Assembly: GCA_002718995.2 (NCBI GenBank)
Contig: PBGL02000027.1
Coordinates: forward strand, 1-35,045
Direction of reading: 5' to 3'
DNA from: Methanobacteriota archaeon
GTDB taxonomy: Archaea > Thermoplasmatota > Poseidoniia > Poseidoniales > Thalassarchaeaceae
DNA: 35,045 nt
In this document: piece after piece, positions 8,846-17,646 of the stretch
Layout of the letters: every line of letters begins with the position of its first letter
Numbering within the stretch: the first letter of the stretch is position 1
Translations under genes and position numbers: made by a program
Notes under the pieces: model-generated
What the model was told of the DNA's origin: nothing
Seen by the model: the letters and a program-made list of their open reading frames with translations, nothing else
Databases searched by the model: none

Positions 8846-10110
8846 CAAATCACCTCGGATATTCGTGACTCGACGATAGGTTCAGTTTCCGAAATTTGGA
8901 CCGCTCCGCTCAGTGTTTCGAAGATCTCCTCGATGAATTCCTCACTATGATAGACTGTAGCCCATATTTCACCCTCCTCTAGGTAGTCCCCAACCTGAAC
9001 TTCCAGAACCACTCCGACTCTCCTGTCTATCTCGTCATCAAGTGATTTCCTACCTGCCCCTAGGCCAAGGCAAACCTCGGCCACAGACATCGCATCAATG
9101 TCTGAAATCCAGCCGCCCACCCTCGCCTCCAAGGTTGTCGAGAATAGGTCGCCATCGAGTATTCCGAGAGCCCTCATTAGAGAGGAGTCACTATCGAAAA
9201 TCCGCGTGTCCCCTCCTTGCGAATCAACCATTTCTAGGAATTTTTTGAAGGCAGTCCCATCATACAGGCTATCTTGAATCATAGATGCCCCCTCGTTCAA
9301 ATCATCGGATAGTCCGGATGACTTCAGGAGAATCCCTCCCAAGACACAAACCAATTCCTCTAGGTCAGCAGGCCCTCTTCCGCATAGAGTTTCAACACTC
9401 TCCACGATCTCTAGCGAGTTGCCGATAGAGTATCCAATCGGCTGGTCCATAGTTGATAGAATAGCCGAAGTACGAATCCCCATCCCCTTGGAAACACTGA
9501 CCATGGATTTCGCCAATTCTGCCGCTTCATCCCTACTTCCCATGAATGCCCCCCTTCCGAACTTTACATCTAGGACTAATGAGGAAATTCCCTCTGCCGC
9601 CTTCTTCGAAACTATTGACGATGTAATTAGTGGGAGAGATGCGACAGTCCCTGTCACGTCACGGAGAGCGTATAATTTCCTATCGGCAGGAACTAATCCT
9701 TCGGTCTGACCAACCATCGCCAAACCTATCTCATTAACTTGGCTGACTATCTCGTCCGTCTCAAGAGAGACTCTCAGGCCGGGAATCGACTCTAGCTTAT
9801 CGAGAGTCCCTCCCGTGTGCCCCAAACCTCTTCCTGAAATCATAGGCACTCTGAGTCCACAGGCGGCTAAGGCGGGGGCGAGGGGTATCGACACCTTGTC
9901 CCCGACTCCTCCAGTAGAGTGCTTGTCGACGCATAGTTCGGGTGATGTCCAACTCAGAACTTCTCCCGAGTCCCTCATGGACTCGGTAAGAATTACGGTT
10001 TCGTCGGTTTCAAGGCCTTTACTGAAAACCTTCTCTAGCCAAGAAATGATATCCTCGTCAGGTATTGAACCATCTACGACACCATCGATGAACTCATCGA
10101 TGGACAACAA
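8842..10110 (-). CDS. deoA: Thymidine / pyrimidine-nucleoside phosphorylase
   Basis: This enzyme cleaves thymidine, deoxyuridine or uridine with phosphate to give the base and (deoxy)ribose 1-phosphate. The 422-residue sequence carries the phosphate-binding KHSTGGVGDKVS motif (63-74), SGRGLGHTGGTLDKLE (92-107), and base-contact residues aligned with E. coli R171, S186 and K190 (here R150, S165 and K169 in LRDVT...ITSSIVSKK). It lacks the roughly 80-residue N-terminal domain of archaeal AMP phosphorylases and begins about 15 residues later than bacterial enzymes, so it looks like the pyrimidine-specific form. The start is TTG 10110, immediately after the upstream TGA stop, with GGAGG five bases before it. 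Substrate preference (thymidine only, or uridine too) cannot be read from sequence. Confidence 0.88.
   Translation of the reverse strand: MLSIDEFIDGVVDGSIPDEDIISWLEKVFSKGLETDETVILTESMRDSGEVLSWTSPELCVDKHSTGGVGDKVSIPLAPALAACGLRVPMISGRGLGHTGGTLDKLESIPGLRVSLETDEIVSQVNEIGLAMVGQTEGLVPADRKLYALRDVTGTVASLPLITSSIVSKKAAEGISSLVLDVKFGRGAFMGSRDEAAELAKSMVSVSKGMGIRTSAILSTMDQPIGYSIGNSLEIVESVETLCGRGPADLEELVCVLGGILLKSSGLSDDLNEGASMIQDSLYDGTAFKKFLEMVDSQGGDTRIFDSDSSLMRALGILDGDLFSTTLEARVGGWISDIDAMSVAEVCLGLGAGRKSLDDEIDRRVGVVLEVQVGDYLEEGEIWATVYHSEEFIEEIFETLSGAVQISETEPIVESRISEVIW
8851..8856 (-). promoter_or_regulatory. Shine-Dalgarno site of the acyltransferase-like gene
   Basis: GAGGTG on the minus strand lies 5 nt before GTG 8845, inside the end of the deoA coding sequence. 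It favours the GTG over the preceding in-frame TTG. Confidence 0.65.
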
Positions 10111-13100
10111 TCACTCCTCCTCTCCGAGCTCTTCTCTGATTCGATCCATACTCTGGCCGCTGTCTAGGCGCCATTGTACCTCGTCCCTGGTAGTTTTCTC
10201 CCTGTCGAAACCGAATCCATCCAAGACTATTTTTCCATGGGATCCGTCATCCTTGCCCTTGGTCAGGGCCCGAACATCCTCTGACCCTTCATCAAAACTC
10301 GTCCCCTTTAGTATCGCTAGCTCCGACCCAGCATCGTCGAATCTGTATCCAGAGTCGTCAACTAAAACCTCATCCGTGCTGCTTCTGGGTTTTCTGAATG
10401 TAGTAATTCCAGCAATAAGGAGTGAGATTGCTGAAATGGCCATCAGGCCGAATAGTAAATTGGCTCCGGGCCTAGTCATGGCATCCTCCCTTATGTTGAT
10501 GAAACCCTCCTCATCATCTGTCTCCTCTTCTTCAGGATCAGTTTCATTAGTTTCGTTTCCTTCTTGCGGGTCTATTTCTTCTTGATCCTCGCACCCCCAT
10601 TGCTCTCCGTCAGGGATGCCGTTCTCGTCCACATCCCCAGATGTCATCGAAAGGGTTGGTGAGCGAAGTACGCTTTGTGCGAAAGCCTCCTCCTCGCCGT
10701 CAGGGATGCAGTCGCCATCAGTATCGGGATCAAGTGGATCGCCCCCTAACTGGAACTCCCTGAGATTATCCAGGCCGTCTTCATCCAAGTCAAGTGATTG
10801 CTCACTTAAGGCAGTACCGAGAATAGCCGCTGAGTGCCTATTTAATCCATACTGGAGCTCCCATGAGTCGGGCATTAGGTCCCCATCAGAGTCAGTACTG
10901 GAGTCAAGCCTTGACCAGTCTTCGTTGAATGATGATAGGTAAACCTCAGCAACCTCCTGTTGGTGTATGAGGACGCCCATTTCCCTGTTTCTCAGTGTAG
11001 CACTAGAGCCCCAGTTCATGCTGCCAACTAGAACACTCTCGCCATCAATTATTGCGCCCTTATTGTGTAGCTTCACAATTTCATTCGATGACGCCATTAG
11101 CCTAGCAGTCGCATCCAATCCTTCAGTGGCATTCCAATTTGTATTGAACATGTGAATTGTGTCCCTTATCTCTTCATCCCATTCCGCGTAGAATCCGTTC
11201 AGCATAATTCTCAACTTCACCCCCCTGTTGACAGCGTCATAGAGAGATCCAATGATTGGATTATCTCCGAATCCCCAGTACCAATCTAAGTCGAGATATT
11301 GCACTGAAAGATCAATTGAATATTCCGCTGAATCAATCATACTGATCACTCCCTCCACACAATCATCAGGGCACGTCATCAGTTGCGCATCGAATGCCCC
11401 TTCTATCGTATCGGGAGCAGTCACACCCCCCTCGAAACTCACCTCTTCCATGGACCATCCATTCGATGGAGAGTGGCTCGACGAATGTACGGAGATGTGA
11501 AGGTGATTGGGATTCTCGTCCCAAGATAGTCTCGAGAGCACCAGTTCAGCCGCCTCTTCAGAGTTCAGAATTACTGACCACTCACGATTGCCCACCCCAT
11601 CGGAGGGGAGGCTGGAATCCTTCCAGTTCCCAGACGAAATCCAAACGCTTTCTGAGTCCCTCACTGCCACTTTACTATGGATGTACGCGTAAGGCGAGCT
11701 GATTTGGGACGGATCCTCCATCCAGAAGACCGTAGCACCAGCATCATGCAGTGTCTGTGCGTGGCCTCTCTGGTTATCTATTGTGCTAGAGCCATCTAAT
11801 ATCCCCTCCTCCAGCAAAATTGTGACCTCCACCCCTCTTTCCATGGCATCGATAAGGGAGTGCGAAAGATCAGGGCTCATGAACTGGTAGATGTGTAAGT
11901 GGATGGACTCATCTGCCAGGCCTATCCAATGGTACAAATCATTGAATGCGCTATCAGGACCTATCGAAGGAGAGATGCTTGAGGAATCTTCACCACTGAA
12001 TTGACCTCCATCGCAGAACGTAGAAGCACCAATCCTGATCCACCTCTCTTCCCAGTCTGACCCTGTATCGGTATCTGGGTAATTCCCGCAACCTGAACCC
12101 CTCATCAGAATTAGTCCAGGAGAACCATCGCCCGGGACTGAGATGGCGGGCCCATTCCAACCATCAATCTCAGCTATGCCGCCCCCATATACTATCGAGT
12201 CCACTACTGTTCCATTGGGCTCAACTAGCATTAACGAACTCCCTGAGTTGACTAGCCAAGGCATATTGTTGAGGGCTACATTACCATCCTGGGCTACTAT
12301 GCCTCCATCTTGCAGTAGATTGAACGGATTGTCCGTCAAGACCACTGATGATCCAGCATCAATGGTCAGTGAGATTATTGTCGAATGCCAGGGGCCGCTT
12401 GCCCGGACTCTTGTGATATTCCAACCATCGAGGCTCACTTGCTCTGAACCCAGATTAGTGATCTCCAACCAGTCGTTACTTCTGTCAGGGACTTCACCGG
12501 GCATTATCCTAGTGAACTTGACATCGAATTCGCCGTTCCACCAAGATGGGTCTACATCTACAGGGTCTTCCACGCCTTGCTCTCCCGGATTCTCGGCACC
12601 CGGACTTGGCATCTGTGAGTCTACCCAAGTCCCTCCAGGGGATGAAGGATCGCCAACCTTGGATACTCCGTTGGACGCTTCACCAGTAATCACCTCATGG
12701 ATTGTACTATTGTCTTGGTTCTTGAGATAGACCGTCTCGCCTCCATTATTCAGCCTGAGGGTCCCTACCTCGTTCTCGGCTATTACTGCGTATTCTCCGG
12801 ATTTAAGCACGAATGGATTCTCCAATTCATCGAATCCCACCCACGTCTCAGAGTTTATTGGATGGTACCATCCCCCAAGATCGACTATCGCCCAACCGTC
12901 TAGGTTTTCATCTGAAGTCCCGGAGTTGAAGAGCTCTACCCATTCTCCACTGGGGTACATCCCTTGGTCTGACCCATCAGCATTAGGCATCACCTCGCTG
13001 ATACACACTCCCGTGCAGGCAGTATCCCGGCCCCCAACATTGCGTGCTTCTACGGATAGCGACTCCGGAGCTATGTTGCATAACGGACTCAAAATGACGG

Positions 13101-13140
13101 CAACCAGAGTTGCGAAAACAAGCCCCCTAGGGTTCCCCAT
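10111..13140 (-). CDS. Exported lamin-tail / phospholipase D-fold protein with two HKD motifs and TM anchor
   Basis: The protein has about 1009 residues from ATG 13140, which starts a good signal peptide (MGNPRGLVFATLVAVIL). The frame extends to a GTG at 13191, but that would bury the signal. Two lamin-tail-like (LTD) beta-sandwich domains follow (ISEVMPN...GEWVELFN near residue 45, and TRIMPG...DWLEITNLG near 215). Two PLD-family halves each hold a full HxKx4D motif: H488-K490-D495 (HSKVAVRD) and H692-K694-D699 (HNKGAIID), each followed by a SSGNW/GSMNW segment. Thrombospondin type 3-like Asp repeats, an acidic linker, one TM helix and a roughly 90-residue charged cytoplasmic tail complete it. 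PLD-fold enzymes hydrolyse phosphodiesters in phospholipids or nucleic acids. The LTD partnership, common in secreted nucleases, makes nuclease activity a fair alternative to lipase. Confidence 0.85.
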   Translation of the reverse strand: MGNPRGLVFATLVAVILSPLCNIAPESLSVEARNVGGRDTACTGVCISEVMPNADGSDQGMYPSGEWVELFNSGTSDENLDGWAIVDLGGWYHPINSETWVGFDELENPFVLKSGEYAVIAENEVGTLRLNNGGETVYLKNQDNSTIHEVITGEASNGVSKVGDPSSPGGTWVDSQMPSPGAENPGEQGVEDPVDVDPSWWNGEFDVKFTRIMPGEVPDRSNDWLEITNLGSEQVSLDGWNITRVRASGPWHSTIISLTIDAGSSVVLTDNPFNLLQDGGIVAQDGNVALNNMPWLVNSGSSLMLVEPNGTVVDSIVYGGGIAEIDGWNGPAISVPGDGSPGLILMRGSGCGNYPDTDTGSDWEERWIRIGASTFCDGGQFSGEDSSSISPSIGPDSAFNDLYHWIGLADESIHLHIYQFMSPDLSHSLIDAMERGVEVTILLEEGILDGSSTIDNQRGHAQTLHDAGATVFWMEDPSQISSPYAYIHSKVAVRDSESVWISSGNWKDSSLPSDGVGNREWSVILNSEEAAELVLSRLSWDENPNHLHISVHSSSHSPSNGWSMEEVSFEGGVTAPDTIEGAFDAQLMTCPDDCVEGVISMIDSAEYSIDLSVQYLDLDWYWGFGDNPIIGSLYDAVNRGVKLRIMLNGFYAEWDEEIRDTIHMFNTNWNATEGLDATARLMASSNEIVKLHNKGAIIDGESVLVGSMNWGSSATLRNREMGVLIHQQEVAEVYLSSFNEDWSRLDSSTDSDGDLMPDSWELQYGLNRHSAAILGTALSEQSLDLDEDGLDNLREFQLGGDPLDPDTDGDCIPDGEEEAFAQSVLRSPTLSMTSGDVDENGIPDGEQWGCEDQEEIDPQEGNETNETDPEEEETDDEEGFINIREDAMTRPGANLLFGLMAISAISLLIAGITTFRKPRSSTDEVLVDDSGYRFDDAGSELAILKGTSFDEGSEDVRALTKGKDDGSHGKIVLDGFGFDREKTTRDEVQWRLDSGQSMDRIREELGEEE
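10116..10120 (-). promoter_or_regulatory. Shine-Dalgarno site of deoA supporting a TTG start
   Basis: GGAGG on the minus strand, within GAGAGGAGGAGTGATTG, lies 5 nt before TTG 10110. It sits in the last codons of the upstream PLD-domain gene, so the two genes are probably translationally coupled. No in-frame ATG occurs before residue 45, which further supports the TTG. Confidence 0.7.
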
Positions 13141-13204
13141 GGGCACCCCGTCGATGCGACGGGGTTCAAACCCTTCGCGAAAAAGTTCCACGTAGTGTTA
13201 CGTA

Positions 13205-15901
13205 TCATTCGTCTTTCTTCGACATCCCGTACCCTATCAGCCCTATTCCCATGACGTAGAACGCGAGCTGTGCGTAGGCGATGATTGCAAGGGTCCCTCC
13301 GACGCTCCCGCCGAAGTTGGTCCATCCAGTGGGTCCAAGGTTATCGCTGACCGCCGCTCTGAAGTCCGAAGCTTGGTCATCCTCGATCTCGGAGAACGTG
13401 TTGATTACGAAAACAGGATGGACATCAGTAGAATCAAAGTCCGGGTTCATGCTACCGACTCCCCTCAAGTCAAGATAGAAGGTCACTTCTACATCTCCGT
13501 ACATCAATGCGTTCGATAGCGGCTCGACCTTCATGTCAATGTCTGCCCCTAGGTATACTGGAAGCGCGCCTGGCATGGCATCAACGAACGTTGCAGACCC
13601 AATCAGCTTACCCTGAATCTGGTTTGATGCAGGATCAGCTGTGACTCTGTGCTCGACCATCTCGATGCCCTTGTGAGTCACCGTGTCGCCAACCTCTGAG
13701 TTGGCAATTGTATAACCGATCAGGTTAACATCGAAGGACTCGTCAGCATCAGCAATTCCGCCTACAGTACCACTCAGAGATGTAACTGGGTTTCCTACGT
13801 GGTCAGAAAGAAGGCCCAGAGCGCTATCCTCTCTGTGAGGTGCCCTCCATGGCAGGTGCTCAGTCATCCCATAGGTCTGGTTCTCAGAGCATTCTAAGTC
13901 GTAACCCAGGAAGGCTCCATCAGAATCATAGTCGTAGTCGCACATTCCGTCGCCATCAGAGTTGATGTATCCCTGCATCAGTTGCTGCCCGACGCTATCC
14001 CCGGATGTGCTGACCACGTAGACAGAGCGGTCCCCAGTGCTGACTCCGCCAGAGCCGTAGTATGTGTCATTGGTCTCAAGGCTAACCCAGGGGAAGAATC
14101 CGAAGTAGGTGTTCACAGCATCATTCCATCCGTACAGCCAGTTACTGATAGGCATCGTGACCACGGGCTCATTGCCCGTCACGAAATTCAGTAGAACTGG
14201 CATCACCGTGTCGAAGTAGAAGTTTCCGACCCAGTCCCTCAGGGCCTGCGCGGCATCTTCCGAGATGCCATACAGATTCGCTACGTACGCATCGTCCCAA
14301 ACGACCTGCTCTCCATTTTCGTCAGGAAGGGTCATTCCAGAGAGCTCCCCGTACATGAAGGCTGATGGGAATGAAGATTTGAGTCCGATGACGGGATCAT
14401 TCAGAATGAAGTCCGCCTTCTCTGCGCTCAGAGCAGACATTCCGCCGAAGTCACCGCGGTTGAGGCCTATCTCGATGTAGGTCCCTCCCAATGGGTCGTA
14501 GTCTCCGAAGGAAGCTAGCCACCAGTCGTTGGCCACCATCGTCCCCTGTCCCCCAGTGAGGATCAGCTCGAACTCAGTCGGCTCCCCTAGGAGTCCAAGG
14601 CCGACCCATGGCTCCGCGTACTCGGCTATGGCAACTACTGTGAGTAGTCCGACGTTGTAAGTCTCCATGGCTTCGAAGTATGATCCAGATTGCAGTGGCA
14701 GTAGTAGCCCTACTACCATTCCCGGGAGCGGGATTCCAGAAATCTCGAACGAACCCATCAGTCCGACATTAGGGTCGAAAAGAAGCGTATTGAGGGTATC
14801 TGGATTGATTATATTGACTCCGCTGACCTCTTGGAACCTCTCTCTGAGCTGAGGAGTCTCATTATTGACCTCAGCGCCGCCACCATGCTCGACGAACTTG
14901 CTCGCCGCAAGTCCGAAAACAGTCGCGTCTATCGCGGCTACCGTGGCTTCGTCGGCACCTGCATACCCATAGAGGGCCGCTCGCGTAGCAGTGACCTGGC
15001 CACCGTCAGGTGCACCCATTCCAGTGACGAGAACGGGTCCTATATCACAGGTCAACGCGATGCATATCCCGCCATTTCCATTTTCGTCAACTGTCGATGG
15101 GTCCACTGCGTCGTACAGTATCCCATCGGTGTAGTCGAAGAAAATATCCGTGTTGTTCAGGATGTCGCTGACAGTTGCGTCGGCACCCGAGTAGACGCCA
15201 GAAAGAACTCCGGATGGTGCCAATATGGATGCATTCACTTCATCCATGCCCATGGCTTGCAGACTTCCCGAGAAGACACCAACCATTCCGTCAATATCTT
15301 CGGAGGCCCAGATGCTAGGTGCTCTGTTCGAGATGTCGAACTCAATCATCTGCGCGGCGAACATCCCCTTTGCGAAGATTTCGCCGTACTCTATACCGCT
15401 ACCCATTCCACCGATTCTCTGGGTATTCCACAGGATGTTGACCTGTGTGATGTCCGTGTCCCCGGACATCGAAGCCATCCCTTCGTGGGTGCAATCCTCA
15501 CACCACTCGAAGACATCATACTCGGAGTAGGTCATTGTGCCCGCATCGTAGTCGAAGTCAAGGATCTCCCTTGTGGTCGTCACCTCGTAGATGAACGGCC
15601 CCATTTTCTCATGGCAAGCAGCCCCGCAAATATCTTCAGATGCTGCTGCTGCTTCCACATCTAGGTTGTAGGCATAGTAAACCCTCTCAGAGGTGGAAAC
15701 GTGCCAATCGTCGTCGTAGTCTATGCTCCAGTCTTGATTCCCATCTTCATCCAGTCCATCGTAACCCTCTGCGACTTGGGTCTGAACCCCACTCTCGATC
15801 TGGCTGTCCACGAATCCCGTCACAGCTAGGCCTATGTTCACTAGAAGGAGCAGCGCTCCGATTGCAATTGCCTTGGTTGATTTGTCGTTCATTGTTGTCA
15901 C
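13205..15901 (-). CDS. CD36/scavenger receptor B-like two-TM ectodomain protein
   Basis: The roughly 898-residue protein has one TM helix near the N-terminus (AIAIGALLLLVNIGLAVTGF), a huge ectodomain, and a second TM at about 865-891 followed by GMSKKDE, which is the CD36 family topology. Specific matches follow CD36 in order: VYYAYNLDV (CD36 FWIFDV), KMGPFIYEV at about 99-107 (CD36 RGPYTYRV), GTMTYSEYDVFEW (CD36 NTVSFLQPNGAIFEP), DMKVEPLSN near 792 (CD36 YLDVEPITG), and HPVFVINTFSEIEDDQASDFR at 828-848 (CD36 [21 protein letters not shown]). It is nearly twice CD36 length because of a large central insertion. CD36 proteins bind and pass lipids through an ectodomain tunnel; that role here is inferred. 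The start is taken as GTG 15901 with GGAGG four bases upstream, and ATG 15892 is the alternative. Confidence 0.75.
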   Translation of the reverse strand: MTTMNDKSTKAIAIGALLLLVNIGLAVTGFVDSQIESGVQTQVAEGYDGLDEDGNQDWSIDYDDDWHVSTSERVYYAYNLDVEAAAASEDICGAACHEKMGPFIYEVTTTREILDFDYDAGTMTYSEYDVFEWCEDCTHEGMASMSGDTDITQVNILWNTQRIGGMGSGIEYGEIFAKGMFAAQMIEFDISNRAPSIWASEDIDGMVGVFSGSLQAMGMDEVNASILAPSGVLSGVYSGADATVSDILNNTDIFFDYTDGILYDAVDPSTVDENGNGGICIALTCDIGPVLVTGMGAPDGGQVTATRAALYGYAGADEATVAAIDATVFGLAASKFVEHGGGAEVNNETPQLRERFQEVSGVNIINPDTLNTLLFDPNVGLMGSFEISGIPLPGMVVGLLLPLQSGSYFEAMETYNVGLLTVVAIAEYAEPWVGLGLLGEPTEFELILTGGQGTMVANDWWLASFGDYDPLGGTYIEIGLNRGDFGGMSALSAEKADFILNDPVIGLKSSFPSAFMYGELSGMTLPDENGEQVVWDDAYVANLYGISEDAAQALRDWVGNFYFDTVMPVLLNFVTGNEPVVTMPISNWLYGWNDAVNTYFGFFPWVSLETNDTYYGSGGVSTGDRSVYVVSTSGDSVGQQLMQGYINSDGDGMCDYDYDSDGAFLGYDLECSENQTYGMTEHLPWRAPHREDSALGLLSDHVGNPVTSLSGTVGGIADADESFDVNLIGYTIANSEVGDTVTHKGIEMVEHRVTADPASNQIQGKLIGSATFVDAMPGALPVYLGADIDMKVEPLSNALMYGDVEVTFYLDLRGVGSMNPDFDSTDVHPVFVINTFSEIEDDQASDFRAAVSDNLGPTGWTNFGGSVGGTLAIIAYAQLAFYVMGIGLIGYGMSKKDE

Positions 15902-15905
15902 TCTC

Positions 15906-15910
15906 CCTCC
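15906..15910 (-). promoter_or_regulatory. Shine-Dalgarno site of the CD36-like gene
   Basis: GGAGG on the minus strand lies 4 nt before GTG 15901 and 13 nt before ATG 15892. The spacing favours the GTG, which adds only three residues. Confidence 0.55.
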
Positions 15911-15976
15911 GTCCCACACATGTACAAGACATAAGCGTTACACTCGCTGAAATCTCGGATTACCCACGTTAATTGC

Positions 15977-17635
15977 CTAAATGAATCCGAAGCTGTCGAA
16001 CGTTTGTGCGAACGTGTAGAGCATTATGGGGACTAGGATAATCCCCATAGCATGACTTCTCCTTATGCCAATTCTGGGCGGCATTAGGCCAAGCCCGGTC
16101 CCAACGATTAGAACTCCGACCCCGACCCACCCAGTCGAAAGCCAGACCAATACGCTCACGAATGCCGCAACTGAGAATACAAGCGTCCTGAGTGGAACTA
16201 TCTCGTGCATCTTCAGCATACCCTTGCCAACCTCTATCATCACGGGAACTGCGAAAAGTCCAGCTGCAATAGTTATTCCAAGCAGTCTTACGAAATCAGC
16301 AGGCGGCTCGACCGCATTCCACCCGTCTATGGGGTACATCATGTTCAATGCTAAAGCAGCCCCGCTTCGGGGTCTGCCCACCATGTAAAGGAAACCAAGA
16401 ACCATCACAGTAACTGCGGTATTTACCGAAGATAGAACGGCTATGACCTCCAAATCCTGTTGCTGACTCTGAGCACTGAGGTCCAAGTCCGGACTAGTCT
16501 CCCCCGCTTCCTCCAGAGCGGCCCCGAATAGCTCCATCTCCTCCTCGGATAGCCCCTCCATGTCCGAAGCGTCAACAGTCACTGGCCTGGGGTTGAAACC
16601 CGGTTGAATGCCATGTTCGAAGTCTGCTGGAATATAGTTTGGATCAGTGAGTCTGCCCCACATGTTCCTCGCGCTCATAACCACTACAGTGGCCTGTGCA
16701 GCAGTCATGCCCGGGAGTATCGCCATTACCGACGATACTACCGCTGAGAGGAAAGTGGGTACTGCCAGGGGCTTCATCGCCGGCATCTCCCAATTCTGTT
16801 TCTGAGGGGGAATTTCAGAAGTTGTCACATAGATGTCAATGAGGTTCGCAATCCCAAACAGTCCGGCAAGCCCTGGGAAGAGGAGAGTCGCAGATGGCAT
16901 ACCCACAGGGGATCTTCCAGGTAGCTCGAAAACAGCCCAGCCATAGAATCCAGTAAGGAGGAAGAATGCGCTAGCAACTAGGATCCCCGCAACTCTCGAA
17001 CTAGGCCCAAGGCTCAAGTTGAGATTCTCCCACTTTCTCTTGAATCGAAACTTTCCAAATGGAATGTTGATGTTGATTGGTCTTGGAAGGGGGAATACGA
17101 GACTACTTGTCGCACGTTGCATCCAGTATGGCCAAGGCAGCCTAGTAGTCTCAGTTAGGATTAGGAAAATCGAGATAATCAGAAGCAGCCATGGGAGGAA
17201 GTCCCTGCTAGACTCGTACAAACCGAGTCCCGGATTCTCTCCGAACATCAGTCTAGCCACAATCAGCAGGGGAATCGACATCAGCATTCCCATTTGAGAG
17301 CCCCTTGCCGAGTAAGCGACCCCTTGGGCGGCCTGCCCCGATATCAGCATCCTATGTCCTGGGAGGAGTGCCAGTGCCATGTTATCGTCAGGAGCACCAA
17401 CAAGGGCACTAGGGATGTAATTGAGGAATGTGTGTACAGTTCCACAAGCGACAATAATTCCGGCAACCGCATCCAACGGTATGCCTATCCCCACTGCCAC
17501 AGGAGAGAGGCTCAATGCGATCAGAGCCACATTGTTAACGTGGAAGCCTGGGATCAGGCCCGTCAGGCAGCCCAGCCCCACTCCAAATACAAATGAGCCA
17601 ATTAGCCATGCAAAATCGACTATTACTGGGTCCAT
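15977..17635 (-). CDS. TctA-family membrane permease (archaeal COG1784/DUF112 type)
   Basis: This 552-residue polytopic protein has repeated hydrophobic helices and the N-terminal glycine-rich TctA signature GLGCLTGLIPGFHVNN. A related glycine/proline-rich segment sits in the second half (VMAILPGMTAAQATVV), consistent with the two-fold repeat of the family. In bacteria TctA is the large permease of tripartite tricarboxylate transporters, working with TctB and a periplasmic TctC. Neither partner is recognisable here, as is usual for archaeal members, so substrate and mechanism are open. An acidic, Gln/Ser-rich loop at about residues 345-395 (SEEEMELF, QSQQQD) is unusual. ATG 17635 is preceded by GAGGTG at 5 nt, and this site overlaps the stop of the upstream OB-fold gene. 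Confidence 0.85.
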   Translation of the reverse strand: MDPVIVDFAWLIGSFVFGVGLGCLTGLIPGFHVNNVALIALSLSPVAVGIGIPLDAVAGIIVACGTVHTFLNYIPSALVGAPDDNMALALLPGHRMLISGQAAQGVAYSARGSQMGMLMSIPLLIVARLMFGENPGLGLYESSRDFLPWLLLIISIFLILTETTRLPWPYWMQRATSSLVFPLPRPININIPFGKFRFKRKWENLNLSLGPSSRVAGILVASAFFLLTGFYGWAVFELPGRSPVGMPSATLLFPGLAGLFGIANLIDIYVTTSEIPPQKQNWEMPAMKPLAVPTFLSAVVSSVMAILPGMTAAQATVVVMSARNMWGRLTDPNYIPADFEHGIQPGFNPRPVTVDASDMEGLSEEEMELFGAALEEAGETSPDLDLSAQSQQQDLEVIAVLSSVNTAVTVMVLGFLYMVGRPRSGAALALNMMYPIDGWNAVEPPADFVRLLGITIAAGLFAVPVMIEVGKGMLKMHEIVPLRTLVFSVAAFVSVLVWLSTGWVGVGVLIVGTGLGLMPPRIGIRRSHAMGIILVPIMLYTFAQTFDSFGFI

Positions 17636-17640
17636 CTTCC

Positions 17641-17646
17641 CACCTC
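17641..17646 (-). promoter_or_regulatory. Shine-Dalgarno site of the TctA-like gene, overlapping the upstream stop
   Basis: GAGGTG on the minus strand lies 5 nt before ATG 17635 and shares bases with the TGA stop of the preceding gene (TGAGGTGGG). This arrangement suggests coupled translation. Confidence 0.7.

Noticed and set aside
9815-10585. 256-codon plus-strand frame across the deoA/PLD junction
   Set aside because: It crosses two well-supported minus-strand genes, is Ser/Pro-rich, and is explained by codon bias of the opposite strand.
14831-15664. 277-codon plus-strand frame inside the CD36-like gene
   Set aside because: It is antisense to a gene with clear topology and family motifs, and its translation shows no domain, signal peptide or ribosome binding site.
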